Notes under the pieces: model-generated | The model's database searches: none | What the model was told of the DNA's origin: nothing | The model's input: the letters and a program-made list of their open reading frames with translations, nothing else | Made by a program: the position numbers and the translations under genes | Part shown: positions 44,479-58,000 of the stretch, piece by piece | Layout: each line of letters opens with the position of its first letter | Position numbering within the stretch: position 1 is the stretch's first letter | Origin: Zygnema cylindricum | Taxonomy: Eukaryota > Streptophyta > Zygnematophyceae > Zygnematales > Zygnemataceae | NCBI GenBank assembly: GCA_037447655.1 | Contig: JBBHKE010000045.1 | Span: forward strand, 1-62,000 | Direction of reading: 5' to 3' | Length of the DNA: 62,000 bases

Positions 44479-47400
44479 CTATAAGATACAACAATTTCCG
44501 GGCAAGTAAGCAGAATCCCTACTTTGGGCTAACTGTGATGGGACCAGCTGCTCTGACTTTATCCATTGAAATTCGCAAACCAGCTGCAAATGATCAGAGG
44601 GAAAATCTTCCGAGGGTAACCCATTGAGTCCAATCCTGTCCAATGACGGCAACAGCTGTCGATGGCTCGGTTGCAGTCCCGATGAATCACAACTCCACCA
44701 AATATAATCATTGGTCGCCAGTTTCTCTCCCCCAGGCCTGAATGTGCCACAGATGAAAGGAAAATCATATACATCTCAATTCCCAACGACGAGTCCATGG
44801 GTGCCTCACACTTCTGTTGAAGATTTACATAGCCTGTAATTTTCTGCTTTCCCTTTTCAAGTTACATTACAAGCAAGTGATCTCCCACACCTAGCCCAAT
44901 CCCCAAACAGCCCTGTCACTCACCTAAACTTCCAAGTTGTAAAGGGAAGCTCTCCTTCCACTCCTCCATCTTGCATATTGTGACATATCTTCTCCATATC
45001 CCTGAATGTTTGACCTTGGAAGGATTCACTACAATTACAGCGCTTTGCAGCATACACGCTTCGCATAGTAAAAACGGACTGCATGAGAACGTCCCAAACT
45101 TCCTGGCCAGGCTCTGAGTTGAAGTCACCGCAAAGAACAATTGGAAGTTTGGTCTCCTTCCTCATCTCTGTAAGCCGCTGGAAGCAAAGAACGGAGCTTA
45201 GTAGAGGTTACACGTCCTTAAAAGGTTAGGAATGTCTCCAAGAAAAGAAAGCACAAACTTTCAATTGTCTCTAAAATTTCTGACAGGAATGGAATGACAG
45301 CAAGTTTGACTGCTAAGGCTGCAAATGCCTTAAGGATTTTTCGTTTGTCTTTGTTTCCTGAGCCAGCCACAGAGGCAAAGCAAAAGTAAACCCATTTGGA
45401 TACCAGGAAATTTTTACATTTTTAATGGTACAAAAATTACCTACAGCTCTAACTTGTTTTTTGCCACTCAATGGTTTGGTTAATCTGCAATTAAAGTGAC
45501 ATACTGCATTGTAATTAGTATTCACACAGGTTGCACTCGTCCATTAATGGGCAACAATTCACTTCATGAAAACAAAGTATCTGCGATTTCTGAAACGCCC
45601 CATAACAACCACAATCCTAGACTTACACAGCAAAAAAAAACCATCCTACCAATATCTTTAGTAAGTTGTCAAAAGCAGCCGGCATTGTTAGAAAGAAACT
45701 AAGAATGGTCCAAATTACATACGGCAACTCACCTGCAGCAATTGCAGAGACTGCGATTTGCGTATCGATGCATTCAAAGGGCCAGACTTGGCCTGCCCAA
45801 GGACAAACAGAAGAGTAAACCATTTATTGCTAAACGAGTTGAGACGACAAAGGGCTAAGAAGACAACAGTGTGGTAACAGAGTGATAAAGTAGCAGATGA
45901 GGGAATGAAACTTCTGTCTTCTTTCTGTATCTCCATCCTGCAGTGCACTTCTGATGCCTCATTTCCCACCCAGGTACAAGTAATCACTTACTGAAACTAT
46001 ACTGTAACAACACAGCAAAGATATTTTCTTCTGCCCATCTTGAACTGAGGGGCAATCAGTTTCTTAAGGATGAAAAGTATTGGAACTTTTAACTATACAT
46101 AAACTATGTGTACGTATATACAGCATACAGAAGTACACAAAAAGTAGATGCAATGAATACGTAAAGTACAAGTAAATATGTTAAGTATGCAAACACATAA
46201 AGTATGTGTCCGGCTTACATAAAGGGCGCCTAAAGCACATTAAAAGTATAGTACTTCACATTATTGCGTTGTTGTTACATTATTGCTGATTGCATTAAGG
46301 ATCATCACATAAAAGATAGCAGCTGAATGCTTCAGGGTGTTGCTCAACAGCTAACAAAAATGATCACCTTCTGTCCTCACAACCAAGAAACTGATGTCAT
46401 ACAAACCTCAAAGCAGAACAAACAGGCAACACTTCCATGTTACAGTGAATTGTGAAAAAAACAATCACAGAGTAGATAAATCACAGGAGCAATAGAGATT
46501 TAGCAAACAGAGAATTCCACCTTCAGGTGAGTATTGGCAACCAGAAACTCCCTTCCTGACGCTACGTCCCGAAAATGACACAGGATAGCTCCCTGAAGAT
46601 TCCAAAAGGCCCCTATCAGAAAACCCATAACTCTGATTCATTATACACTCTCAACTGAAATGGCCAGCCATAATGTGATGTATGGCGAAGGCCGGCCTTC
46701 AGTCTCTTGCTGTAAAAACAAAGAGCAGATTTGAAGCATCGACAGTTGGTAGGTAACTTGGAGCATGACAAATAACACCTTGAAATTCTATCTCCAACAG
46801 AAACCACTCGACCAATCTCATCCACTTGTAATTTGGTATGATAGTTTATACCGGGTATAAGTGCCTCTAGGTGCAAAGATGAAATTGGAAAAACCCTGTA
46901 CCTGACTCAGTTCACTCCCATCCTCTCCCATGTAGGCAGACATCTCCGAGCCTGCGACAATTCATACAATTTAGACAAACAATTTTCCGCCAATAAACAC
47001 TGCAGTAGATTCCTGACTTCTCCTAAATATCTTTTGCTTTGTAAATAACATAGGAATGACACTGCCTCCTTTTTTTGGAAAATCCCAGGATTCTTTCTAT
47101 GTGTTGAGCAATAGAGCGTGGTGCCCCAGAAGCCCAGATGCAGACCAGCTAACCCACTAGATGCTGGTTAAACCTTGGGTATACATGTCTCCTTGTTCCC
47201 CCAAGATTTTTTCTTACATATTCATCAGACTCAAAGAATAATTTTGCAATTTCACAAGCAGACAAAGTCCGGCTGTTTGTCACGAGAGGAACCATATGTC
47301 TTGACCAAAACAAAACTAAATTGCCAAGAAAAACATCATAAAATCTGAATCATACCCACTTTCAAAAGAAAATTTCAAGCTTGTAAGTAATGGCAACTGT

Positions 47401-50075
47401 AACAATCTCACCAAAACCAGTAAGAGTAGCGTCTTTTGAAGAATCAAGGGTCCAATTCAGACATTATGAAGGGTTTTTTTATAGTCTATCTAAAGCTTTT
47501 AAGAAAAATTGACAGGATTTCTGGTTTTCTCCAAGCTTTTCAAAAAGGGTTTAATTTTTTATTAGAGTTTTTACATTTTTGGGACTCCATGGATTCAGCT
47601 TGTTCTAAGCAAATCGCTAAGTCAGGGAAATAACTGGAGGGATGCTACATAATCTGCAATTACCAATGACATGAAAGCGAGATTTCTTGTAGAAGATGGC
47701 ACAGCCATCAGGAGGGCAGCCAAAGCGCTGCATCAACCAGCCCCAGGACCAAGGGATTTTCTATATAAACACAAGCATACGTCTCATTTATTAGCAACAC
47801 ATTGGATTATCAACCCCTGAAACACTTCCAATCAGCTGGCATCCATGGTGTTTCGAGAATAAAAATAACTCCTTTTTTGAAATGAAGCGCTTGGTTTCAA
47901 TAGCAACAGTGTCATTGACATGATTAATTTTCAGGGGATCAATAGGGTCAGAAATGAAACGAGAATCCAGACTCCATTTGTGGTACCTTAGTCCCTGCAT
48001 TTTACACTCGCCAGCCAGCAAGTATTTCAAAAAATTTCCCCTTAGACCACAGGAAATGTGCAAGCAGAATTTCGATGACAATTTAAGCTATTTAACAAAT
48101 CAAACAAGCCACATGCATACCCTTTTAAAACGAATCAAACAGTGCGTACCTTCTTCAATGATTCTTTGGTTCAGTGTTTCGAGCAACATCCTATGCAGCA
48201 TTCAAAGGACTTTCCCATAATCCATTAAGACACAACAGCAAAAATCTGAAAGCCAACATGGTAAGAATTTCACACCTGAGCTGGAGAAGACTTTTTTGGG
48301 TGGAAAAGTCCATTATACTCTTTCAGGCCAAGCTCAGGCATAAAAAAATCGTCTGCACCTCAATGCCATGCACAACAGGCTCTCTTCAAGTAAGCATTTC
48401 TGAAAGCTGGGCTTAATAGATGATTGTCTAATTGATGATTTGACCCTTAGTTGGAGGTCAGTCTGACCTGCTCTTACCCAGCGTTGATGTATGTGCAGAT
48501 ACTGAAGCTTTAAATTAGTGTGAGTGCAGAAACATGCAGATAAGAAAAACCAGCCACAAGCAGCAACTATGGAACATGGTGAGCATGTGGTTGAGGAAGC
48601 TGCAGAAGTGACTTTCTCAACAATAATCGTTACCTATTAGTACTAAACACACCTTAAAACCTACCAAGAATGCAACGCAGATCACACCAAAACTACCGCC
48701 TTTTGTTAAATCTGTACTTTCATGCCTGATTGTTAGCCGTATCCGCAAGGTGCCTCTGGTGTTTCCAGTATAGATTATCTTTATAGAGCTTCACATGCTG
48801 CCATGCTGCATTGAAGGCCTGATATTGTTTTTCCAGCCTCACATTCAAACTGTTTTGTAGAAGTGCAATTGGTAAGAATGATGTTGGTTTAAAGTATACA
48901 ATTCTCCATTACTCCTAATAACATCTATGGACGCCACATTATTCACAAAGAGGAGTTGTCCAAAGGTCTAAACAGTCCAGCAAAGAGAAGCAAAAAGCAC
49001 GTTGAAATTAAACATAAATATATCGGTCCTAGAAGGAAAGACAACTTGCCTAGACACAGATACCTTTAACCAGTTGTTAAAGAGATAACAACTGGTCAAG
49101 TGTATACTTTTACAAGTGATTGACAAATGCGACCCTTTTCCCACAGCTGAGCTTTCAAGCACCAGCACATCTACACAGAAAATCATGAAAAATGAAGTTC
49201 TACCATGGACGCTTTGATTTGTGCGCATTAGATTTTTTAGTATGATTGTTCGATCTTAAATTATAATTGTCTTGACAAAAATGGTTATAATTAATGAAGC
49301 ATTGATCAACTAAAGCTAGTTTATCAAAACTGGCCCTACAAGTGATGAGTGTCAGCCAGGGTGAGAATGGGTAGACCACGGCAGCATTGTCAATGGTTTC
49401 AAATATCAGACTGCAGTCTGCTAAAAGCATGGCTGAAATAGCTGCAACATGATGTACTTGTCTCAAATACCTCATGATAATTTACTCTGAAGAAATAACC
49501 GGCTTTGGCAAGCAGAAGTAATTGCCACTAGTGATGGGTTCCAAATTTTCCCTCGGGCATTTGAAACAAATCTAAAGTTTTCCTTGTACCTTGCTTCTTG
49601 ATTTTATAATCCCATTATCAATGTTTTTAAATAACTTTGTCCATATTAAGAATACATTTATGCATCCTTAAGCATGACTTAGAGCAGCTGAGTGTAAATA
49701 CTTGGGCTTTAACAACTATCAAAGTTTGCAAGTTTCTTTGTTAATGCTAACAATTTACCAGATTTTCAAATTGGAAAATCATACGGCAATCAACTTCACC
49801 TAGCTTAGGATAAAAACATGCCCATGTGGACGGTAGATGGTAAAATTAAGAAAAGGCGCAGAATTCGGACCAAAATGGTTGAGCTCTTGCAAGCACATGA
49901 CGTCAGGGTCCATGGCTAGCATGGCCGTCAAAATCCGGTTAGCTCTCGAAGACCATAGCAAAGACTCTTGAGACGCACGTATGAAGTCAGATGGCTGCGC
50001 CAATCCATCAGCAAGGATGTTCCACTGGAGCACTCGCAAGGAAGCAGGGAGATGCTTTTCTGTTTCTACAGCCAT
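44479..50075 (-). CDS. NOCT: Nocturnin-like endonuclease/exonuclease/phosphatase (EEP) protein, eight exons
   Basis: In coding order the exons are 49871-50075, 48276-48352, 47664-47760, 46902-46951, 46521-46592, 45733-45792, 44924-45177 and 44479-44737; phases fit and give 357 codons. EEP residues are all visible: Asn19 in LQWNILAD, Glu64 in CLQELNHF, His165 in ANTHLK, Asp205 and Asn207 in CGDFNSEP, Asp282 in NDYIWWS, and Asp320-His321 in SDHLQLVCEF. Nocturnin was first described as a deadenylase; animal nocturnin is now known to remove the 2' phosphate of NADP(H). Which activity this homologue has cannot be read from sequence. The start is the only in-frame ATG before the domain; the frame is open upstream without ATG, so a targeting exon might exist. 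Introns range from 186 bp to about 1.5 kb. Confidence 0.9.
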
Positions 50076-51646
50076 GGAAGGGCATCTGATAAATAGGCAG
50101 GAGAACCACGTGGTAAGGAGAGAGACGCTACGTATCCCGTCCGCTGCACTAAATTTAGTTGTCGTGTTTTTCACTGGCCAACTATGGGAGGCGAAATTTG
50201 AAAATTGTACCCAAGCTGACCGCCATGGCAAGTACCGGCAGTCCAGCAAGAATCAATATTTATGATTTTCAGAGACACCAAAAAAGTTAAGAGCTTTGCG
50301 AAATCCGCTAAAGCATACAAGCCGCGACGATTGCATGAAGGTACGTCGAAGTTTGTTAGAGAGCCAAAGCGGAGCCGCTAGAATGAACGAAACAGATTCG
50401 CGTTTTTGCTTTCAGCCTTGTGGAAAACATCTGTAATTGTGGAAGAGCTCTCCTTCTTGGCCTTATATTCTGCAAAAAGGCACCTCTATTCTGAAGCTTG
50501 GCGTTGCTTGCTCGCTGTTTTCGTTGCTTTTGCTCTTTTCATGTGTGGTACTCATGTGATGGAAAATTACGATCAGATTTCGAATAAGGGGTTTATTACG
50601 GTGATTTAGTAATTTTCTGTGACATTTTTGGAAATATTAAAACACTTCGTATTGAAACAAACGAGCTTTACTTCGTTAGCCTACTCTACATTCACGTCCA
50701 TTTGTAAGAGTGACCACACATAACCAACAATATTTAATACACATTGGACATGACCAACAAACAAAATCTAGGAAAAACTGCTCTTGCCAAATAGAATATC
50801 TATTCAATACACCATAATTACATGTGATAACATTTTCAAAGTAACACAACTGAGCAGGGAAATTGCCAGGGAAGACCTCACATTGCAACACAAGCGAACA
50901 CACCAACCATGCAAATACCTCCTCTATAGTGAAATCCTGGAGTAAAAGAAATGAAAGAACCAGAAGTGTGTCCTCGATCACTTAAAGACAAAAACTAGCC
51001 CCTAAAATTTTCCCTTTCACAAAAAACCCGCATGCATAGGCAACAAATCATTTCATATTGCAATCAAGATTGATCACTAAGACACATGCATCACAGCTCA
51101 CTTTCTCATCATGTGGCTCCGAAAGGTAAATGAGATAGAATCAGAATCCTCTGTCTTCCGCATAATTATTCATTGTTGCAGAAAATGCCTGCTTCTCAAA
51201 CATTACTTTTTGCAATAAGCTTTCGGAATATATATGCTACAACTCTTCAATGATTCACTCTCAATATTAACTACGAAACCTCAAAAACGTGGCAACGCAG
51301 GGCCACTTGAACAGCCCCACCTTATTCACAAAAAAAAATAAGAAAAAACTTGGATATTGCCAACATATTCAAAATGAGCCCAACTGTACTCTCATCCCCT
51401 ACTTCCGCATGATTCTGCAAAATCTCCTATTTTCTTTAGGCTTACGCCTAAAAAGATTCCCCAACACTACACTGACACCAGGCCTTCCTGCAGCACCTCT
51501 CCACTTCAATAATTCTATTCAAATTTTAAGAAACAAAAAATCCCAAAAAAATACATCTCAGAAGCCCCACTTCTATCCCCTGCTCTTCCCTTCTGACCCT
51601 ACCAATCCCAGCCCATTCCAACCCTTTCCCTCTCCCTCCCATTTCT
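50076..51646. other. Intergenic region upstream of the nocturnin-like gene and downstream of the carrier
   Basis: Contains the promoter of the nocturnin-like gene (minus strand) and the 3' end of the carrier gene. No frame with a recognisable motif and no RNA gene is seen. Confidence 0.45.
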
Positions 51647-52882
51647 TCATTTATTCATTCTTCTCTCATAGAATCCTGTAATCTGATCTGCAACTGCCCA
51701 AACAATGGCCTGTCCAGGTGGTATTCGCATAAGTCGAGGCAAAAGGCCTTTCCAAAGGGCTGCCACACCCTCCTCTGCTGCTATTCGGTGTGTTGCGTGA
51801 ACTAACCCTCGATACCGAGGTTCCACTCCGGCGATTCTTTCTTGTGCCATCAGCCGGGTTTTGACAACATCAAAAGGACCAGTCGCAACCGGGCCTGCCA
51901 CAGTACATTTTCCCATTCATTAACATCCTTGGTTGTTATTCAAAATGTCGTTTACATACACACAATAAACACAAGCTTAATCTTTTTGGACAAGCAAATC
52001 CCACCGCAGAGTCCCTACTCTCTGTTTTAAAACACTTGTGCAAGTACTGAGGTGCGTGATTGGACAGAAAGAAAAGTGCATGACCAGTAACCTGTGTTTG
52101 TTAGATTAATACATTGGTAATAACAAAAGTTAAACCTGCAACTCAACCTGGTAGTGGTGAACAGTGAAAAGTCCCATTAAATAACTAACCAAGCAGGGAA
52201 GAGTGATGATTAACAAAGCTAAAAGACATCATCTACATAGAATTTTAATATGACAATGATCAGGTCATGTATCATTAAGAGGGAACTTCACATACCAGCT
52301 GTTCCTGCAAGGAAACCAGATAACATAGACTGCCATGGGTGCAGTGTTTGTCCATCACCCTCGGTTTTCTTCCAAATTACTCTATCAAGGAAGTTCTTTG
52401 TGGAAAACATGACCGCTTGATTGGTTCCATTTCGTAACACAGTAGGACTGGCTCCTGACCAGAGACCTCTCACTCCCTCCTCTTTCAGGATGGTGGCAGC
52501 ACAGTTGATTGGTCCTTTGTAACGAAGGGCATCTGGAGTCAAACCTCTCTGTTGTTGCAACCTGATCTTTACAACCTGAGGAGGTGAAAACAGCATGGCC
52601 TTATTAGAGTGTAGAATACCTCCAAAAAGATAAAGAGTTCAAATTTTAATAACCGAAAAAATAGCATGTCTTTGAAAAGGACAAAAAAGCATCATGGTTG
52701 TTGGAGTATATCATCAGCGACACATAATAGAAGACTTGGAGAATGTTAACTGTGAGAGACTAATCGAGTACCTCTCATTCTAAGCACCCTATTTGCTAAC
52801 ACAAATAACCCACAGGAAAACTTGAAACATATTTTTCTCTGGGTACTCTCGCAATCAAGCCTCTTTTGTGTGTTGTGTGTGT

Positions 52883-52913
<31 letters not shown>

Positions 52914-54463
52914 ATATATATATAGAAATTCCAGTTTCTCAGCTGCTGAAAAGTGACGTGTGGGCTATGATGGGAACATTTCCTTTTGAGACAGGTTTTG
53001 TGTAGTGAAATCTCTAGAACATTGAAAAAATTAACACATAATGCAGCAGCGTGCACAGCAATTTGGTGTTTATGTTCAAAAGCAGGCGATAGAAACTGCA
53101 CATTTCACTTGAAGGTGAAAAAAAACATACAGCCATGTGAAATAGATTGTATGAACCACAATGCAACCAAACTATGGGCTGCCAATGAATCTCATTCAAC
53201 CTATATATTCGAAAAAATACAAATTTATTGAAGGTATATTTCAAAAGTGAGAGCTATACCTACGTCTTTTATAAAAGTGAACAATCACCTTACGTCCTGT
53301 CAAGACTCTCTCAATCATTGCATAACTTTACGTTCAAATTCTGTCGACTTTTTAACGCTAATGTAGAAGAGAAAAAAAAAACACAAGGCTAGGCCGCCTT
53401 TAGTGAAGTACAAAGGAAATCAACACAAGACATATTTAGGTCTGACCGGCAATTGTCTCAAATGCATATCAAGATAATATGGTCACAAAACTATTCCTTC
53501 TTTGAGGCATGACAAAAAACTGACAAAATTCTGTAACTGCTAGAAGCAGAAACGCAACCAAAAACAAAAAATGTGCAACATTATTGTTGCGGGAATGTAC
53601 GAAAAAAATATATAGAGAGAGAGAGAGAAGACAAAGGCTATTGCAGAAAACATGGGTGGGAGAAGAAAAAGGAGAGGGGAGAAGGGAGATAGGGGATGAG
53701 AGATGGGGACAAGGCTATACAAAGAACTTTACTACCTGAAAGTTTCCACTCCCACTTCATCAAATTAATACGATCCAACACCATTTTACCACAGGAAGTG
53801 AAAACCACTGTGTTCTTTCATGATACAATTACACGTTTACTTTGGCCAGGTATATCTCAATCCATTTCTTTGTTATAAATACAGAAGAAAAGGAGTATAA
53901 GTTAAATTATTTGATAAATTCTCAGACAGTAATGACGGATGGAAACATACACAAAAACTAAAATTCTGAATTACAGTGTAAACATTCCGAGAAAAAGGTG
54001 AAAAAAATGGTCAACAAAAAAAGAATAGTCTAAATAGCCTCAAAATTCTCACCTCAAAAGGTGTTACAATAACCAAAGCCTCCACTACTCCCGCCCCAAA
54101 ACCAGCGACCAGCCTCTGTCCTCCTCCTAACTCCCCTGTCTCTTTATTCCGCAAAGCTGCTTGAAACATTGCATTTGTACCCATTCGCAACGAATACTTT
54201 AAAGTTAAATGAGTCGCAAAAGGTGTGAGACCCTTCCATAGCGCTGCTACGCCTTCCTCTGTAGCTACCTTTCTCCCACAATCTATAATTCCCTTATATT
54301 GACCAGCTCGATCCAATTGCAGTCGTGTTTTTATCACATCTATTGGCTGAAGACAGCAAGCCTCCAATATACCGCCTAATGATCCTGAGATCGCCTTAAG
54401 AGCCGGCGGACTCACTACCTTCTTTTGCTCTTTGGGCTCCGCTGACACAGCCACCTGCTCCAT
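51647..54463 (-). CDS. SFC1: Mitochondrial succinate/fumarate carrier, three exons
   Basis: Exons 54053-54463, 52296-52575 and 51647-51894 join at GT-AG borders into 312 codons. It belongs to the mitochondrial carrier family: three repeats of about 100 residues, each with the PX[DE]XX[KR] signature (PIDVIKTR at 40, PFEVVKIR at 135, PFDVVKTR at 237). The order LRMGTNAMFQ, GTNQAVMF, PWQSML.SGFLAGTAGP, LLPRLMRIPPGQAI.WAVADQ is that of plant SFC1 (Arabidopsis At5g01340) and yeast Sfc1/Acr1. It should exchange cytosolic succinate for mitochondrial fumarate across the inner membrane, linking the glyoxylate cycle to gluconeogenesis. There is no cleavable presequence, as usual for the family. It is divergent to the ZNHIT2 gene; a (TCACG)n run lies just upstream of the ATG. 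Confidence 0.96.
52886..52924. repeat. (AC)n and (AT)n microsatellite in intron 1 of the carrier gene
   Basis: About 13 AC units followed by four or five AT units. Intronic; no sign of function. Confidence 0.95.
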
Positions 54464-54480
54464 TCTGCCGCGAAGTCAAG

Positions 54481-54510
54481 TCACGTCACGTCACGTCACG
54501 TCACGTCACC
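54481..54510 (-). promoter_or_regulatory. (TCACG)5 run in the carrier 5' leader or core promoter
   Basis: Five TCACG units plus TCACC lie 18-47 bp upstream of the carrier ATG. On the gene's strand this reads CGTGACGTGACG, a chain of overlapping TGACG and ACGTGA motifs, the cores bound by bZIP factors of the TGA/CREB type in plants. It may be a regulatory array or simply a microsatellite; the sequence cannot decide. Confidence 0.5.
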
Positions 54511-55017
54511 CAAAGGAAGGAAAGAAGAGAGCGTGAGAGATAGAGATACAGATAAAGATAGAGACCCTCGTGAATGAATGGGATCCAGGGGCAATCTGTC
54601 CCGGCTCCGTAAAGCGAGGCAAGCCGCCTTTTTAGGCGGACGGCGGCTCGACGCCGCACTGTGGGAGAGTCACAGAGAACGCCAGCGACGTGGCGCCACG
54701 TGGCAGCAAAACTATGCTCCTTTAAGGATGCACGCACCTTTGCGGCGCCGCGATTCGAAAGAGCCGATCTGTTTGCATCGGCCCTGTCGGTTGGTCGGTG
54801 CGGTAAGCCTGATGCCCCTTGGGGTGGAAATGTGGTCCGTCACAAACGTACAAAAGTACTGTAATGTTATACGGTACAGATACATTACAGTACTGTACAG
54901 TACAGTACTGTAATGTCTATAGTGGGCGATTGTAGTTTTTTTGTACTTTTGTACCCTTCTCAGATGTAAGGTTTTGACATTACAGGACGCTGTCGTCATG
55001 ATTTGTACGACCGGTCT
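54511..55017. promoter_or_regulatory. Shared divergent promoter region of the carrier and ZNHIT2 genes, with a GTAC cluster
   Basis: The two start codons are 554 bp apart. Nine GTAC tetramers lie between 54848 and 54954. They include a 15-bp perfect inverted repeat with 3-nt spacer: CATTACAGTACTGTA at 54883-54897 and TACAGTACTGTAATG at 54901-54915. GTAC is the core site of SBP-domain factors in green plants and algae. The open frames at 54578-54913 are chance frames in this region. Confidence 0.5.
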
Positions 55018-58000
55018 ATGTTGTTATCGATTTGTTTAACAGCTATGGTGACTGTACGGTGCAGTAAATGCAGTAAATCGACTTCTCCTGCTGTTCAATA
55101 CTTGAATGCCAGGAGCCCTCGTGTTTACTTCGTCGACTTCGTGGCTGAAAGGCGGGAACCGGCTGACAAGCGACTGATTCAGGCTAGAAATATGAGTAAG
55201 CAGGTTGTGTCGACTTCTATTGCTCTAGGAGTACCAGCAGCCATGGCAGGTCCTGAAACTCTGCGTATCATCTGCCGAGTGTAAGTTCCTGTTCTGTCTC
55301 TTTTCCGCTTTTCAAAGCAGTTTTTGTCCCAAGGAAGGGCATGATTCTTTAGTGATTAATAAGTGACACATTTTTACTCAGGAGCAAGATCGGTCAAGTC
55401 CCTGAAAACTTTAAATAGCTTGTGCACTTAAGTTTGATTCCCATGGCCTCTATTTTCTGGTCTCGTCCACTTAATTTACGTCATCTGTCCCCAGATTTCG
55501 AAATTATATTTGTTATTTTACAGCAGCTCAACGCATGAATATGATTTTGGCTATGCCTATCATATGAACATAATTTCTGATTTATTGTGATATGTTATTC
55601 CTATAGACGTATCTGTACCAAAGTAATTTTTTAGTATGCTACACCATCCTAGATTGTGGTGTATGGCAGTTTATGGTGACTTTTTTAGTGTTAAAATTTA
55701 TATTGACAGTCTAAATAGCGTTGACAATTGTGAACCACCGAATTAATTAGCTTTAAAAAAAGGAACCACGACATATACCTTCAAATGTTGTCCATCATTG
55801 GTGTGAAGAATTCTCGTTCTATTGATTCGCTGAAAACTGTTGTTTGTTCAATTTTTCCACATTCAAGAAATACGTTGAAATGTGCAGTAATTGGCAAAAT
55901 CGGTTGTTTCCATTATTTCCTTTTCGAAGCAACCCAATTGGGTTCCTTTTTTGTGCTATGTTGATTTTCACTGAATTCATGTGGTAGCCAATTTGTATGA
56001 TTTTACCTGGCTAATCCCTGACGGACGAATGCCTTTAGTATTGCGCCATTTTAGAATGACCTCGACATACCCCATTATTTCTAAGAGACTTTTCTGATTT
56101 CAAGATTTTTCCAAACCATTTGTGGCAATTAACAGGGCTATGTTCCATTCTCTGTAGGATCTAGACAATTAAAAAAACTGTTGCGTGAGGAATTTGAAGT
56201 CTCATCTGAATGATATGCTAATGGCATCAGATAAATCCATTATTTTTAAAACCATGAAGAGTAGCGCCTTTGAAGGCGTGAAGTCTTTGTCTGACGAGCA
56301 GCACATTTAATGGTTTTTCGACAGGTGTGAGAAGCAGTATGCGAAGTACACTTGTCCACGATGCAATGCTCGTTACTGTTCTCTCCCTTGCTTCAAGGTA
56401 GCTATTGTTCTCCTCCCTTTTTGTCAGGCTCTAATTCTGTCGTAAAATTCGTGTGTAGTTGCACTGTCCAATCTGCTGGTCGTTTAGGAGAAAAGAAGGC
56501 GTTTAAAGCGAGGGCATTGGTGGCATCTTTTTTCTCTGCCATTGGGCAAAAGGGTTGCAGAGCCATAGCACTGGATGCACAGAGGGCTTCTACCGTGAGA
56601 ATATGGTAAGAGAGTTACAAGGAATGCGAAGTAGCGAGTCAGACAGACAACGTATGCTCGCAACATTGCAGCGGTTGCATCTGGAAGGGGAAGAGGAGGA
56701 GGCAGAAGGAGATGACACGGATGATGTTGAGGATGAAGGTAAAGAGCTTGCTTTGAGAGGCTTCGAGGCAAGTAAGGAGATTGGTAGAAGGCATATGGGA
56801 GAGCTTAGTCTAGCTGTTAATTAGAAAAATATTACTACTTCATTGTTGTTCTTAGAAGCTATAAAGATTCACAAATTTAAAATATCAAATTCGTCGTTAT
56901 AAAGAAGTACGAAATAGAGCGAGGGGGGTTGAAGGCTCAAAGCAGCTCAGAAAGGCATTGCACAGCTCGTCGCATGAGAAGGAACATAACATTTTTGTGT
57001 ACCTTGAGGTGAAGGCAGTTGCAGAAAGGTTTAGCTGAGCCAAATGGCTCTTTATGTAGATGTGGATTTGCATTGTAAGCTTGAGCATTGCTTTTTCCGT
57101 CGGTGCTGCGCCTTCAAAGATTGGGACGTTCTAAGTAATGCCAAAATATAGCTAATGGTTGCAAAACTGTGTGGGTGCAGGTATTGACTGGATTTCTCAT
57201 GAAACTGTCTCAAAAGTGCTGGCAGGTATGAAACAACGGGCATACTGGTGGCATAACAGACAGAAAGCCTCGTTTAATCATCCATGTTATAGGTCAAAAA
57301 ATAGGTTTTCACTCTGTTGTGACAGCATATAACGCATAATGTTTTGCTGAATATATGAATATAAATCTGGAAAACAGAAAATAAATTTGTTTTCGAGAAT
57401 AACGAGCATCTGAATTGAATCTTGAACTAAGTAATGGCTCATATATTTGGTCATGAAAGAGCATTTCAGAAAATTTGCTGAGTGGTATATGTCGGAGATA
57501 TATGACGGGACCTTGTTTATGAACATTTTTTTTTGCCTGGGACCTTCAGTATTTTTAAATGCGCATCATGTGGGAACCAGGTCGTCTGAGAACCATTTGT
57601 TGTGCTCTAATGTATGCACAAAACTGTTCTCAATTATTGTAAACTATTGCTATTCAGCGGAATTTGAGGTGAGTTTGAGCTGATGTAAGGGTGATGTTGT
57701 AAGTGTAACATGTCAACTGAATGGACTTCCTTGCAACTGCATACCAAGCTTTATCCCTCAGTCTGGTCGAAGTTGAAACTATCTGAACAGTTCTTGTTTT
57801 TTCCCAGATGACTGCCAGCTGTCGCTTGAGGATTTGACACCTGAAGAGCAGAAGGCTTTGAGAAGGGCAGCTGCCACTGGAGAGCTCAGTTGTCTTGTGG
57901 ATATATGGCAGCCATGGTGGACTCTACCTGCTGCAAGAACCATGTCACTCAGTTGTAGTGGAGGTGCTTTGGTAAAGGACAATCAGGTATCCGAGGAAGA

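Noticed and set aside
46616-46876. An 86-codon minus-strand frame in the nocturnin-like gene
   Set aside because: It falls between two well-supported exons (46521-46592 and 46902-46951) whose phases join directly; it is intron.
54578-54913. 111-codon frame in the carrier/ZNHIT2 promoter
   Set aside because: No recognisable protein, lies in the promoter region and has overlapping alternatives.
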